Positions 35,480 through 43,791 of a DNA stretch of 64,000 nt are shown piece by piece. How positions within the stretch are numbered: position 1 is the stretch's first letter; the number at the start of each line of letters is the position of its first letter. A program made the translations under genes and the position numbers. Origin of the DNA: Leuconostoc suionicum. GTDB taxonomy: Bacteria; Bacillota; Bacilli; Lactobacillales; Lactobacillaceae. The DNA lies in contig NZ_CP015247.1 in the NCBI RefSeq assembly GCF_001891125.1, positions 1,320,501 to 1,384,500 of the forward strand. Reading direction: 5' to 3'. The notes under the pieces are model-generated. The model had not been told where the DNA came from. It saw nothing but the letters and a program-made list of their open reading frames with translations, and made no database searches.

Positions 35480-36793
35480 TTAGCGCATGTAATATGTGCC
35501 ATTATCACCAAAGTAATAGTCTTTACCATCTATTTTTTGATGTCCCTGAACAGCACGACCTGTGCTATCTGTCCAGTATGTGTAACCCCATGCATATCGC
35601 CAACCCTCATTTTGACGAACGCCGTTCACAAACCAATAGTAAGTGCCCATATAATAGCGGAATCCAGTGTATGGTTTCCCATTTTCAAACCAGTTATAGC
35701 CACCATTGGCTGTTGAATAAGATGGTGAGTACAAGTAGCCACTAGCCATCCCCTTCAAATTATAGGTGCCATTTGTACCAAAGTCATAGGCTTGCCCATC
35801 AATAATTTGAATACCCTGTAAGGCACGACCATTAGCATCAGTGTAATATTTCATACCCCAAGCTTCGCGCCAACCAGCATTCTGACGTACACCATTGACA
35901 AACCAGTAATAAGTGCCCATGTAATAGCGGAATCCAGTGTATGGTTCGCCATTTTCAAACCAGTTATACCCACCATTGGCCGTTGATTGTGATGGCGAAT
36001 AAATATATCCGCTAGCTGGCTTCCCATTTTGATAGAAAATGCCGTTATTGTAACCATTGGCATTAATCGAAATTAAATTTTGATAATCAATCGAAACATC
36101 AAACGTTCCCTTTATACCAGGAAAACTAGTATTGCTATTCCATTGCCACATGCCGTAGGATTGATTCCATAAAGAACTGGCGCTTGGCTGGTATGGATAT
36201 TGCGCCATCCATACACGACTATTGCCGATATATGAAAAGTTTAGGTTTGTTTCATTAACATAAGAAACGTATGTATAGGTAGAAGTATTTGTATACCCAG
36301 CAGCTTTAACTTGCGCGTTAAAGGCCGTTGCATTTGCTGTCACACTGCTGTTTTTTGTGTATGATTCTTCCAAATCATCGACCATCAACGTATCTTTTGG
36401 TAGTTCTAGTGAGGCTGCATAATTAGTGAAATACTTTGCTTCAGCTTGTGCATCAGCTTTCGATGCATACCATGAATAATGATATGCGCCAACTTGTAGG
36501 CCAGCCTCTTTAGCATTAGTAATCTGCGATTTAGCATATGGATTCTTGTATGAATCAGCTTCTGAAAGTTTAACAATTACAGCTTTAACGCCATAGCTTT
36601 GCATCGTCTTATAATCAGCAACTGAGATAGTACCATTGTTAGATGATACATCCACCACGTCCATTCTAGGTAGACCAGAAGTTCCCGCTGTGATAGCAGG
36701 AACGCCATCGTCAGCATGAACCTGATTAACAGCAATTAATGAAGCAGCAATACCCGCCACTGCAATGCTCGACCAAAAAGTTATTTTATTCAT
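35480..36793 (-). CDS. GH25 muramidase (lysozyme) with C-terminal YG repeats
   Basis: A secreted peptidoglycan hydrolase of 437 residues. It has a signal peptide of about 27 residues (cleavage near VHADD). The GH25 domain follows at about 44-245, with the first catalytic Asp in VDVSSNNGTIS and the second acidic pair in LMVDDLEES. The C-terminal 180 residues are two and a half YG-type repeats almost identical in protein sequence to those of the levansucrases. The repeats should tether it to wall glucan or polysaccharide. GGGAGTGTGTAA precedes the ATG. It is 45 bp after the Ser-rich gene and may share its transcript. Confidence 0.9.
   Translation of the reverse strand: MNKITFWSSIAVAGIAASLIAVNQVHADDGVPAITAGTSGLPRMDVVDVSSNNGTISVADYKTMQSYGVKAVIVKLSEADSYKNPYAKSQITNAKEAGLQVGAYHYSWYASKADAQAEAKYFTNYAASLELPKDTLMVDDLEESYTKNSSVTANATAFNAQVKAAGYTNTSTYTYVSYVNETNLNFSYIGNSRVWMAQYPYQPSASSLWNQSYGMWQWNSNTSFPGIKGTFDVSIDYQNLISINANGYNNGIFYQNGKPASGYIYSPSQSTANGGYNWFENGEPYTGFRYYMGTYYWFVNGVRQNAGWREAWGMKYYTDANGRALQGIQIIDGQAYDFGTNGTYNLKGMASGYLYSPSYSTANGGYNWFENGKPYTGFRYYMGTYYWFVNGVRQNEGWRYAWGYTYWTDSTGRAVQGHQKIDGKDYYFGDNGTYYMR
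35483..35995 (-). repeat. YG repeats in the lysozyme gene
   Basis: The encoded units (SGYLYSPS, ANGGYNWFENGKPYTGF, YYMGTYYWFVNGVRQN) match the levansucrase repeats at protein level, but the DNA differs at many third positions. The sharing is therefore older than the levansucrase homogenisation. Confidence 0.75.
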
Positions 36794-36838
36794 TTACACA
36801 CTCCCACATATGTACACTGACCGGTGTCAGTAATTATT

Positions 36839-37348
36839 TTAATTATGAAAATTAGCCTTTGCGTAATCAACAACTGACATGTTTTGTTGAGAAGCTTCAG
36901 TGATAATTTTCTTGATATCGCTTGGTGCCCACTGATCCGCTGGTAATCCCGCCGCAATAAGTTTTTTACGTGTTTCAGCAATCATTTCTGATGTGACTTC
37001 AACACCTTGAACGGTTTTGTTTGGATCATAGGTTGGGCTATCCGTTGTATTCGAACTTACGGAGCTAGAAGATGATGAACTATCTGAAGATGACGACTCT
37101 GAAGATGACGAGCTTTCTGATGGACTAGAGGATGTCGTTTGTTCAGAGGAAGAACTAACAGATGAAGAACTTGATGAAGATGATTTTTCAACCGAACTAC
37201 TTTTTGAAATCTTCGATGAACTTTTCGATACTTTAACTGTCGTTGACGATTTTGATGTTTTCGAAGAATCATTATTTTGATGCCCTAAGGCTATTATCCC
37301 CACAATAACAACAATGACGGCAGCAATGATACCAAATATTTTTTTCAT
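36839..37348 (-). CDS. Membrane-anchored Ser-rich protein of unknown function
   Basis: A 169-residue protein. Residues 1-26 form one hydrophobic segment (MKKIFGIIAAVIVVIVGIIA). Residues 30-105 are almost only Ser with some Thr, Lys, Val and Glu, a low-complexity linker. The last 60 residues form a small domain (QGVEVTSEMIAETRKKLIAAG to VVDYAKANFHN) predicted to be helical. No family is recognised. It could be a membrane-linked wall protein whose tip domain sits beyond the peptidoglycan. ATG 37348 with GGGAGAGAAG is preferred to an upstream in-frame start. Confidence 0.72.
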   Translation of the reverse strand: MKKIFGIIAAVIVVIVGIIALGHQNNDSSKTSKSSTTVKVSKSSSKISKSSSVEKSSSSSSSSVSSSSEQTTSSSPSESSSSSESSSSDSSSSSSSVSSNTTDSPTYDPNKTVQGVEVTSEMIAETRKKLIAAGLPADQWAPSDIKKIITEASQQNMSVVDYAKANFHN

Positions 37349-37451
37349 TAATACTTCTCTCCCATAAGTAAAAAACAATTAGCAATGTTCTAACCTTAAG
37401 TACTCATTTTGACATAATACCTGTTAATTTACAATAGATTGACGGCAGCTG

Positions 37452-38459
37452 TTACCCAATTGTCAAAAAACTGTAGTTACCATCAATAAATTTTTTGGCC
37501 TTTGAATTTGTAACGCCAATTAAAAATAACATGGTGGGTCGCATTTCAAAATAATTAATCAAGGTATTAATATTTTTAATAGATAAATTTTGCGCTTCAT
37601 CAATAAAAATGTAATCAAAATTTCGTAACTTCTTTGATTTTATTTTTTTCATAAACTGGCGAATTGGGATTATTTTCCAACCATAATTTCGTCTCAAGCT
37701 AAATTGAGTGGCATTTAATTTCCCAACATGAACAATTAAGACGGTACTGTTTTTGCTCAGTTTCTTGACTGTATCGTATAACATCAGTACTTTCCCATTC
37801 CCAGATGGTACATTAACAGCGTAGAAGCCTGACTCACTCATTTTTAAAATATTGTTTTGAAGTACTTGTTGTTGCTGGGTAAGAAGATAGTCCCCTTCTA
37901 AAAAGTCTTGTGTTTCTCGAAACGGCGAAATTAAATATAAACTGACCTTAAATAGGCTATCTAAATTTCCCACATCTATGCTACCAAAGGTTGACAAGAA
38001 CTGATAAAATTCTGATGCGAAAAATAAATGCGTCGATGAAATATCTGTTGTTTCTAGTTCATCTTGTTCAGTTAATGTATAGATAATGTCTGAATCTGAG
38101 TTATACGTAAAAAGTTTAATTTCTTTAGCAACTTGTGACAAGTAGTATTTATTGTTGATTAACTGTTTTCTGACCTTTTCTTCATCGTAATTTGCTTGAC
38201 TCTTGAGCTCAATATTAACTACACGATGCATCTGATCAAAGGCTAATAAATCGAATTCTTTACTGATTTTGGGCATACTGTAACCAATATAAAAAAACTT
38301 TAAGGATACCTCCTCATCCATAAAATGGCGCACTAATCGCTCAATTCCTTGCAGTTCTCTTTCACGAATTGATAGCACACCTAAATCTTTTAGATAGTGT
38401 TTGATGCTTTCAGACTCTATATTTGAAGCAATTTTTCTTAAATTAGCTGGTTTCAACAT
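37452..38459 (-). CDS. Nuclease-like N-terminus fused to an SF1-type ATPase, possibly C-terminally truncated
   Basis: A protein of about 335 residues. An N-terminal part has FDLLAF and VVNIELKSQ, an Asp...Glu-x-Lys arrangement as in PD-(D/E)xK nucleases or NERD-like domains. Then come a Q-like motif (TQQQQ), a weak P-loop VPSGNGK (no Ser/Thr after Lys) and a helicase motif II IFIDEAQNL. The product stops about 45 residues after motif II, so the second RecA domain of SF1 helicases is missing. It may be a relic or a reduced NTPase of the DUF2075 type. It stands alone. ATG 38459 or a GTG at 38468 are possible starts. Confidence 0.6.
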   Translation of the reverse strand: MLKPANLRKIASNIESESIKHYLKDLGVLSIRERELQGIERLVRHFMDEEVSLKFFYIGYSMPKISKEFDLLAFDQMHRVVNIELKSQANYDEEKVRKQLINNKYYLSQVAKEIKLFTYNSDSDIIYTLTEQDELETTDISSTHLFFASEFYQFLSTFGSIDVGNLDSLFKVSLYLISPFRETQDFLEGDYLLTQQQQVLQNNILKMSESGFYAVNVPSGNGKVLMLYDTVKKLSKNSTVLIVHVGKLNATQFSLRRNYGWKIIPIRQFMKKIKSKKLRNFDYIFIDEAQNLSIKNINTLINYFEMRPTMLFLIGVTNSKAKKFIDGNYSFLTIG

Positions 38460-38542
38460 TGCGCTCACTATTTCTTTAAATGTCGCCGAATTGTGGCGTG
38501 TTCTTTTTTATATAGTACCAATAAAATATTCTAATTAAAAGT

Positions 38543-38579
38543 TTAAAAAAAAAAGCAGAAACGAGTGACGTTTCTGCTT
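38543..38579 (-). terminator. Rho-independent terminator of the WxL cluster
   Basis: AAGCAGAAACG/CGTTTCTGCTT arms (38553-38563 and 38569-38579) are followed on the minus strand by a long T run. It follows the DUF916 gene directly and marks the end of the WxL operon. Confidence 0.92.
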
Positions 38580-38585
38580 GATGTG

Positions 38586-39635
38586 TTACTGACTAGAATT
38601 TTTCTTACGTTGTAAAATAATCACAACAACCAAAATAATGATTACGATTAATAAAATAGCACCAATTAAAATGTACAACCAACTACTATTATTAGTATTT
38701 GCTTTTACATCAACATCTGATTTGTTTAAATCTCGTGCTTGTTTTGATTTAATGGTGAAGTCCTTTGTGAATGTCCACTTTTTGACTTGCTTATTAGCTG
38801 TAGCTGTAACTTTCATTTTCAGCGTATAATCGCCAGCTTTCATTGACGTACCATTTAATGAAACAGGATACATCAAATGACTATTAGGCGCAATTTGCAT
38901 ATCACTTTTAATCGATGTGTATACTGGTTTCTTACCATTTTTTGAATAAATCTTGGCATCAACTGATACTTTAGACATCAAGACCGATTGGTCATTTTGA
39001 AGTTCGGCGTTAACCACATTGCGATAGTTAATTTGTCCAGGTTTGACTTGAAGTAAATTAATATTAGGATTAACCACTTTATCGGATTCCTTTAATAAGA
39101 TAGCCACCGCATATGAATATTCGTTTTGAACCGTTGTGCCCTTTTTTGCCTTATCTTGATTTACTTCGCTTGATTTTTGTTGAAATGTCAAACCACCGAG
39201 TAATATACCATCAAATGATTCTTTAGGCATAGTAACATGGAAAACAACATTTTTAAACGAACTGGCAGGTATTACAATACTTGAAGGTCCTTTGACAATA
39301 TCTGAAATATTATATTTCAAAGAGCTGTCATTTTTTATACTGGATTTACCATATTCGACAACACCGTTTGAATTTGTCTTAGCAGTGTTAACTCCAACTT
39401 CAACAGTAATATCCTTTTTTGTATCATTTTTTAGAGTAACAGTAATATCTTGCTGTTGACCCGAATTCATTTTTAAATTGAAGTACGTCTTTGATTTATC
39501 AATTTGATTATCTGGCATCACAGTTTTCACTGAAAAATTCATTTCGGCAGCAGTTGATTTATTATTACATACAAAAAAAGAAAACATTGCTATGAATAAC
39601 GCTAGTGAAAATCCGCAAACTTTTTTAACTATCAT
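38586..39635 (-). CDS. WxL-associated DUF916/DUF3324 membrane-anchored protein
   Basis: A 349-residue surface protein with a signal peptide (about residues 1-29, cleavage near STAAE). A DUF916 domain (FSVKTVMPDNQIDKSKTYF, then MPKESFDGILLGGLTFQ) is followed by a DUF3324 domain, then one membrane helix (about 318-342) and a basic tail. In WxL clusters this protein binds peptidoglycan and other surface ligands and holds WxL proteins in a complex. It is the last gene of the cluster and looks intact. CAAGAGGACATTA precedes the ATG. Confidence 0.88.
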   Translation of the reverse strand: MIVKKVCGFSLALFIAMFSFFVCNNKSTAAEMNFSVKTVMPDNQIDKSKTYFNLKMNSGQQQDITVTLKNDTKKDITVEVGVNTAKTNSNGVVEYGKSSIKNDSSLKYNISDIVKGPSSIVIPASSFKNVVFHVTMPKESFDGILLGGLTFQQKSSEVNQDKAKKGTTVQNEYSYAVAILLKESDKVVNPNINLLQVKPGQINYRNVVNAELQNDQSVLMSKVSVDAKIYSKNGKKPVYTSIKSDMQIAPNSHLMYPVSLNGTSMKAGDYTLKMKVTATANKQVKKWTFTKDFTIKSKQARDLNKSDVDVKANTNNSSWLYILIGAILLIVIIILVVVIILQRKKNSSQ

Positions 39636-39670
39636 AATTAATGTCCTCTTGAATTATTCTTCCTATTACA

Positions 39671-40441
39671 TCATGAAGGTGTATCAGATAATGTCCATGT
39701 AAGAGTTGTTTTATAAGCATCTTCATTGATTTTTGAAGATGCCGGAACTGTCAATGAGACACTTTTATCAGCATTGTCTTGGCTTCCCATAGAATAGATC
39801 CAAGTACCAATTCCTTCTCCAGAATTAGCACTCATGACTGTGGTGTTTTCTTTACCTATTGCAACACTATTAGTATCTGCTGGATTAATTGTTTTGTCTG
39901 AACCATTACCGTTAACTACTTTCCCATTACTGATACTGATAGTAGCACCCGTTAACTTCGAGTTTGCATCATTAACGGCTGTAAAATCGTCATCTTGCTT
40001 TACTTGTAGCTTCCAGCCTGTATGTTCATTCCCCGCACGATTATCAGTAACTTGCGCAAAATTTGGGCCGGTCGTCATTGTTCCCTTATTAGAATATGAT
40101 TGGGCACTTGCATAATATGTTTGCTTAGCCGATGAAATAATATTCGTACCAAAGTCAAATGATGACGCAAAATCAATTGTTAATAATCCTGATGTGCCTG
40201 AGTTTGGTTCCTTCTTGGTCACATTGTCGATTGGTGTAACAGAATTTTGGCTACCATCTGTATTTACTGGATTTGAAGGATTCAATACTGACTTTGTAGT
40301 TTCATCTTTTATAAAAGATACTTGTGCGTTTGAGTTAAGTGTAGCAGCTGATGAATCATCCGCATATACTACAGCAAGTGGCGCTGTTGCTAATCCAAAA
40401 CTTGTCAATCCTGCTAAACCTAAAATTTTCTTGTTAATCAT
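39671..40441 (-). CDS. WxL-domain cell-surface protein (small)
   Basis: A 256-residue secreted protein with a signal peptide ending near VVYADDS. The WxL domain fills the rest: NAQVSFIKDETTKSVLNPSNP, LLTIDFASSFDFGTNII, FAQVTDNRAGNEHTGWKL and the closing WxL motif LTWTLSDTPS. WxL proteins attach non-covalently to the wall through this domain. The ATG overlaps the end of the preceding LPxxG-type pseudogene by 8 bp, so the frameshift there may reduce its translation. The reading frame itself is intact. Confidence 0.9.
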   Translation of the reverse strand: MINKKILGLAGLTSFGLATAPLAVVYADDSSAATLNSNAQVSFIKDETTKSVLNPSNPVNTDGSQNSVTPIDNVTKKEPNSGTSGLLTIDFASSFDFGTNIISSAKQTYYASAQSYSNKGTMTTGPNFAQVTDNRAGNEHTGWKLQVKQDDDFTAVNDANSKLTGATISISNGKVVNGNGSDKTINPADTNSVAIGKENTTVMSANSGEGIGTWIYSMGSQDNADKSVSLTVPASSKINEDAYKTTLTWTLSDTPS

Positions 40442-40840
40442 AATTCTTCCCTTTTTCTTTTCTCATTTTCTCTGAAATAGTCACCATTATAATGATGAGA
40501 GCACTGCATAATATGTATGACAACGATTGTATATGTGTTACACCTACACTTGGTAGTCGTGTAATAACTGGTATCACCCCCTTTCGAGTAGAAACATAAC
40601 CAAATTGACGATCATATTCACCATTAGACACTGGTGCATTTACCAAGGTAGCCTGGTAGCCTGACTTAAGTCTATTTGATCTGTTGGTTGTTGCTTAACA
40701 GGTATATAGTCTGGCATTTGAAAACTTACTTGCGCGTTTGATTCAATTTCAGATCCCAATACGTTCAATGAGCAAATGGTCATTGAACCAGCAATTGCGA
40801 AGCCAGATAAGACACACTGTAAAAACTTTTTTGGTTTCAT
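40434..40840 (-). pseudogene. Small LPxxG-type sorting-signal protein gene, frameshifted by an 8-bp tandem duplication
   Basis: An ATG at 40840 with a perfect GGAGGT ribosome-binding site opens a signal peptide followed by SNAQVSFQMPDYIPVK. The frame stops at LPW*. In the next frame the rest continues to LPSVG, a hydrophobic segment and the basic tail KMRKEKGKNYD, that is, a sortase-type anchor with Val in place of Thr. The break coincides with an exact tandem repeat of GGTAGCCT at 40647-40662. Removing one copy joins the frames into about 130 codons. Small LPxTG proteins of this size are usual in WxL clusters. Confidence 0.85.
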
Positions 40841-40854
40841 ATATACCTCCCATA

Positions 40855-42312
40855 TCATGGACCATCAACCAAAGTCCAGTTCAGTGTTGCAGTATAATCG
40901 CCAGCCTCTGTCACTGTATCTAAATTAGAAATTTGCATATTGTAAGAGCCATATTGCTTTTTTTCATTGTTATATTTCCAGTCAGATAATAAATTGCCAG
41001 TACCATCATCTTTCCATATCCAGTAGTTAATCCTTGCTGATATATTTGTAAAATCCTGTGAAGTCGTTATCAAACTACCTGAACTGTAGTCATTTTTAAC
41101 TAATTGCCAATGGATTCCATCGGCAACTGAACCATTTTGAGACGTGAGTTGTTGAGTCAAAGCGACATTAATCTTTATTTGTGTGTTCTTTTTACCACTC
41201 ACTTGAAAGTTTCCTGTCCAGTCACCCACTAAACTGGTTTCACTGCCTAACTTGTGAGAACCAAAGTCAACATCTGGAACAGATATTATTTTTGACGTCG
41301 GAGTAATTGATGTTTCGGATGGTACTGGCACGTCGCCATAAGAAGCCACTGTGTTTGTATTTGTTCGATTAATTATTTTGCTAGCTACAATATTACCTTG
41401 AAAATTGGAAGAAACTAAAGTAAACGTAGCTTTTGGTGCTAATATTGCATTAATCGCATTACTAGACGAAGGTTTCCACTCTATGTTCCCCGTGTAATTT
41501 GAGTTCTGTGCAACATCGTAAAAATTAAATAATATATTTTTATTTTCCCCATTATTTAAGTTAAGCCAACCAGTAGAAAAGTTAGTTACGCCACTCGTAT
41601 CAATGGTAATAACTATCCTTTCATTATTTGCAACACCATCGATAGTTAAACTGCCCCAACTACCAAAATCAGTTGCCTTAATAGTCACATACTTGACACC
41701 CTGTTGTACTTTAACATTACTTGCATCAATTTTAAGATTGTTGTTTCCACCCGTGGAAACTGTTGTCGAGTTATTAGCAATTGCCTTGGAATTATTTTCT
41801 AAACGCGCAAATTCAGAATCAAAATTTAAATACTCATTACCTTGAGTATCTTGTCTCAATTTGTTGGGTTTTTGGTTTAACTTATAACCATTTAAACTCG
41901 GCCTACTGTCATTAATTATCTTATCTTTATAAACAAGAGATGAACCAAGAATTAATGTGTCGCTCTTAAAAGCTGCAGCATTATCACTTGATTCAATGTT
42001 TTTCTGAAGATAAGATATCCCACTATTGCCAGTTTGACTGCCCCCACTTGTTTTTAAATTTTGTGTTGCAACATTACCATTAAGGTTATTAGAAATTGAG
42101 TCAATATTTTTCGCAAAATAATTAAACTGTCCAGCAATCCCCAAAACGTTGCTATCATTAACGCTTGGAAAATCACTTTTCCAGCTTCCTGCTGCTGGTA
42201 AAATTGTATCGCTTGTTTCATCAGCTAGTTTTCGTAATTGATATGTATTTGAAGTGTGTTTGAGTTGATATGTATTTGATAACGATATTTGTCGGGATGG
42301 ATAATTATTGTT
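40855..42312 (-). pseudogene. Large WxL-domain surface protein gene, 3' part, split by IS30 copy 2
   Basis: The fragment encodes about 485 residues. The middle part (VLGIAGQFNYFAKNIDS, NILFNFYDVAQ, INAILAPKATFTL, FQGNIVASKII) resembles the choice-of-anchor A type domain of adhesins. The end is a WxL domain (VPDVDFGSHKLGSE, closing LNWTLVDGP). Its signal peptide lies on the far side of the IS at 43345-43411. A short ORF starts inside the IS and runs into the fragment, but without a signal peptide it would not be exported. Removing the IS and one TGTT copy restores a continuous frame. Confidence 0.83.
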
Positions 42313-43344
42313 GGCAGATTGCAAGAATCATCCGAACACCGCATGTTTCTGAAAGACTTTTCGTGGTGATTGCCAGTTGAGCGTTTTCATTGGCCTGGCA
42401 TTAATCCAATGATTAATTTGATCTAATTCTTTCTGACTGATGGTTTCAATTTTGCGTTCTTTTGGGATAAAACGACGGACATATCGATTTAGCACTTCAT
42501 TACTACCACGTTCTTCTGGTGAATATGGGTGTGCAAAATACATCGGTATGCCTAGCTGTTCTTCTATTTCATCATATTTTGCAAACTCTCGACCGTGATC
42601 AACTGTAATTGATTTAGCATTTTTTATACCCTTGAAAAACCTAATAATAGCTGGTGTCACTGCCTGACTATTGCGCCCACTGACATGTCTCATGATATGT
42701 TGTCGACTCAATCGTTCTGTGATGGTCACTAAAACATCGCCACGTGTTTTACCAGATTGCATCGTATCAACTTCAAAATGACCAAATTCTTGTCTTAATT
42801 GGACAGCTTTTGGTCGTTTTTCAATTGAACGGCCATGAGCAAAAACACGTCTACGGCCGTCAGATTGACGTTTACGTCGAATACCTTTATCAGGTAAATC
42901 TGATAACTTAATTTTAAGCAAACCATGATGAATCCAGTTGTAGATGGTCTTGAAAGCAATGCCCAATACATGAGCAGCCGTTTCTGGTGACCACTTCAAG
43001 ATACCAATGTGATGGTTCAAAAAAGCTGATATTTCAGGTGTTAGGGTCGGATGGCGACCGTGTTTGTGCCGATTACACTGGGCTAAATGATGAGCCTGTT
43101 GTGCATTGTATGGTTTAATTCGATTTAACTCGTAGGTAATAGTTGCAGGAGAACGCTTTAAGAAACGGGCTATTTCTCGAGTTGAATGATTAAGTTTGAT
43201 CATTGTTTCAATGACAGAACGTTCGTGAGCTGATAAACTAGAAGACATAAGCTGCAGATCCTTTATGGTTGATTTTAGTCAATTACCATTAAAGTCTCTG
43301 CAGTTTTTTTATGCAAGGTGTTCGGTTTAATTTTACAATCTGCC
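42313..43344 (-). mobile_element. IS30-family insertion sequence, copy 2
   Basis: The element is 1032 bp, with the same ends and orientation as copy 1 and no difference seen by eye. It is flanked by TGTT on both sides (42309-42312 and 43345-43348), a clear 4-bp target duplication. It interrupts the large WxL gene 67 bp after its start codon. Confidence 0.93.
42328..43248 (-). CDS. IS30-family transposase (copy 2)
   Basis: A 306-residue product with the same amino-acid sequence as the transposase of copy 1: N-terminal helix-turn-helix and DDE acidic residues in FEVDTM, TVDHGREF and GSNEVLNR. The frame is intact. The identity of the two copies suggests recent transposition within this genome. 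Confidence 0.93.
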   Translation of the reverse strand: MSSSLSAHERSVIETMIKLNHSTREIARFLKRSPATITYELNRIKPYNAQQAHHLAQCNRHKHGRHPTLTPEISAFLNHHIGILKWSPETAAHVLGIAFKTIYNWIHHGLLKIKLSDLPDKGIRRKRQSDGRRRVFAHGRSIEKRPKAVQLRQEFGHFEVDTMQSGKTRGDVLVTITERLSRQHIMRHVSGRNSQAVTPAIIRFFKGIKNAKSITVDHGREFAKYDEIEEQLGIPMYFAHPYSPEERGSNEVLNRYVRRFIPKERKIETISQKELDQINHWINARPMKTLNWQSPRKVFQKHAVFG

Positions 43345-43411
43345 TGTTACATAAACTAATGGTGGCCAAAATTAATATTCCAGCTATAAATAGCAGTCTT
43401 TTTTTTAACAT
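43345..43411 (-). pseudogene. 5' remnant (signal peptide) of the IS-split large WxL gene
   Basis: An ATG at 43411 with AAGGAGG upstream encodes LKKRLLFIAGILILATISLC, a signal peptide, before the IS. The frame joins the 3' part at 42312 after removal of the IS and one TGTT. A promoter at 43447-43455 is still in place, so a truncated message is likely. Confidence 0.8.
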
Positions 43412-43446
43412 ATTTTCCTCCTTTCTGACAAAATCAAACGATTATC

Positions 43447-43455
43447 ATTATATCA
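43447..43455 (-). promoter_or_regulatory. Extended -10 promoter of the WxL cluster
   Basis: TGATATAAT on the minus strand lies 36 bp before the signal-peptide ATG. AAGGAGG (complement of 43418-43424) is a strong ribosome-binding site. Confidence 0.55.
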
Positions 43456-43737
43456 GTTACAATTTAAAATGAATATAACAAAAATGTTTCTTTTTTTACA
43501 TGTACTGGCTTTCACAATCAAGGGGATGAAAGTGTACAAAACCACTTTCCCACCTCACCATTATTTAATTAGTATATTTACCATTAATTGCACAGATTGT
43601 ACAGAATATCTAATAATCAAATTAGAACATACAATTATTCTAATGTAATGATATCCAAGTCATTTCACTTGACTTATTAGCAAATAGATGTTAAATGATA
43701 TTTATTTCACAAATAGTTTAACGCATAATTCAAATAA
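43456..43737. other. AT-rich intergenic region between the WxL cluster and the rml operon
   Basis: No gene is visible. A short inverted repeat AAGTCA/TGACTT lies around 43660-43680. No regulator site can be named. Confidence 0.5.
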
Positions 43738-43772
43738 AAAAAACCTAATCTTCACATCAGAAAAGGTTTTTT
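43738..43772 (-). terminator. Terminator of the rml operon
   Basis: On the minus strand AAAAAACCT (43764-43772) pairs with AGGTTTTTT (43738-43746) across a loop of about 17 nt, ending in a T run. It lies 20 bp after the rmlD stop. Confidence 0.7.
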
Positions 43773-43791
43773 CTAAACATCTTTTGCTTCA

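Noticed and set aside
27809-36000. YG repeats considered as a CRISPR-like or non-coding repeat array
   Set aside because: The repeats are within open reading frames, keep codon phase and encode aromatic/Gly-rich binding modules.
36816-36831. Perfect inverted repeat ACTGAC/GTCAGT between the Ser-rich and lysozyme genes as a terminator
   Set aside because: No T run follows on the minus strand, and the two genes are only 45 bp apart; possibly an operator or chance.
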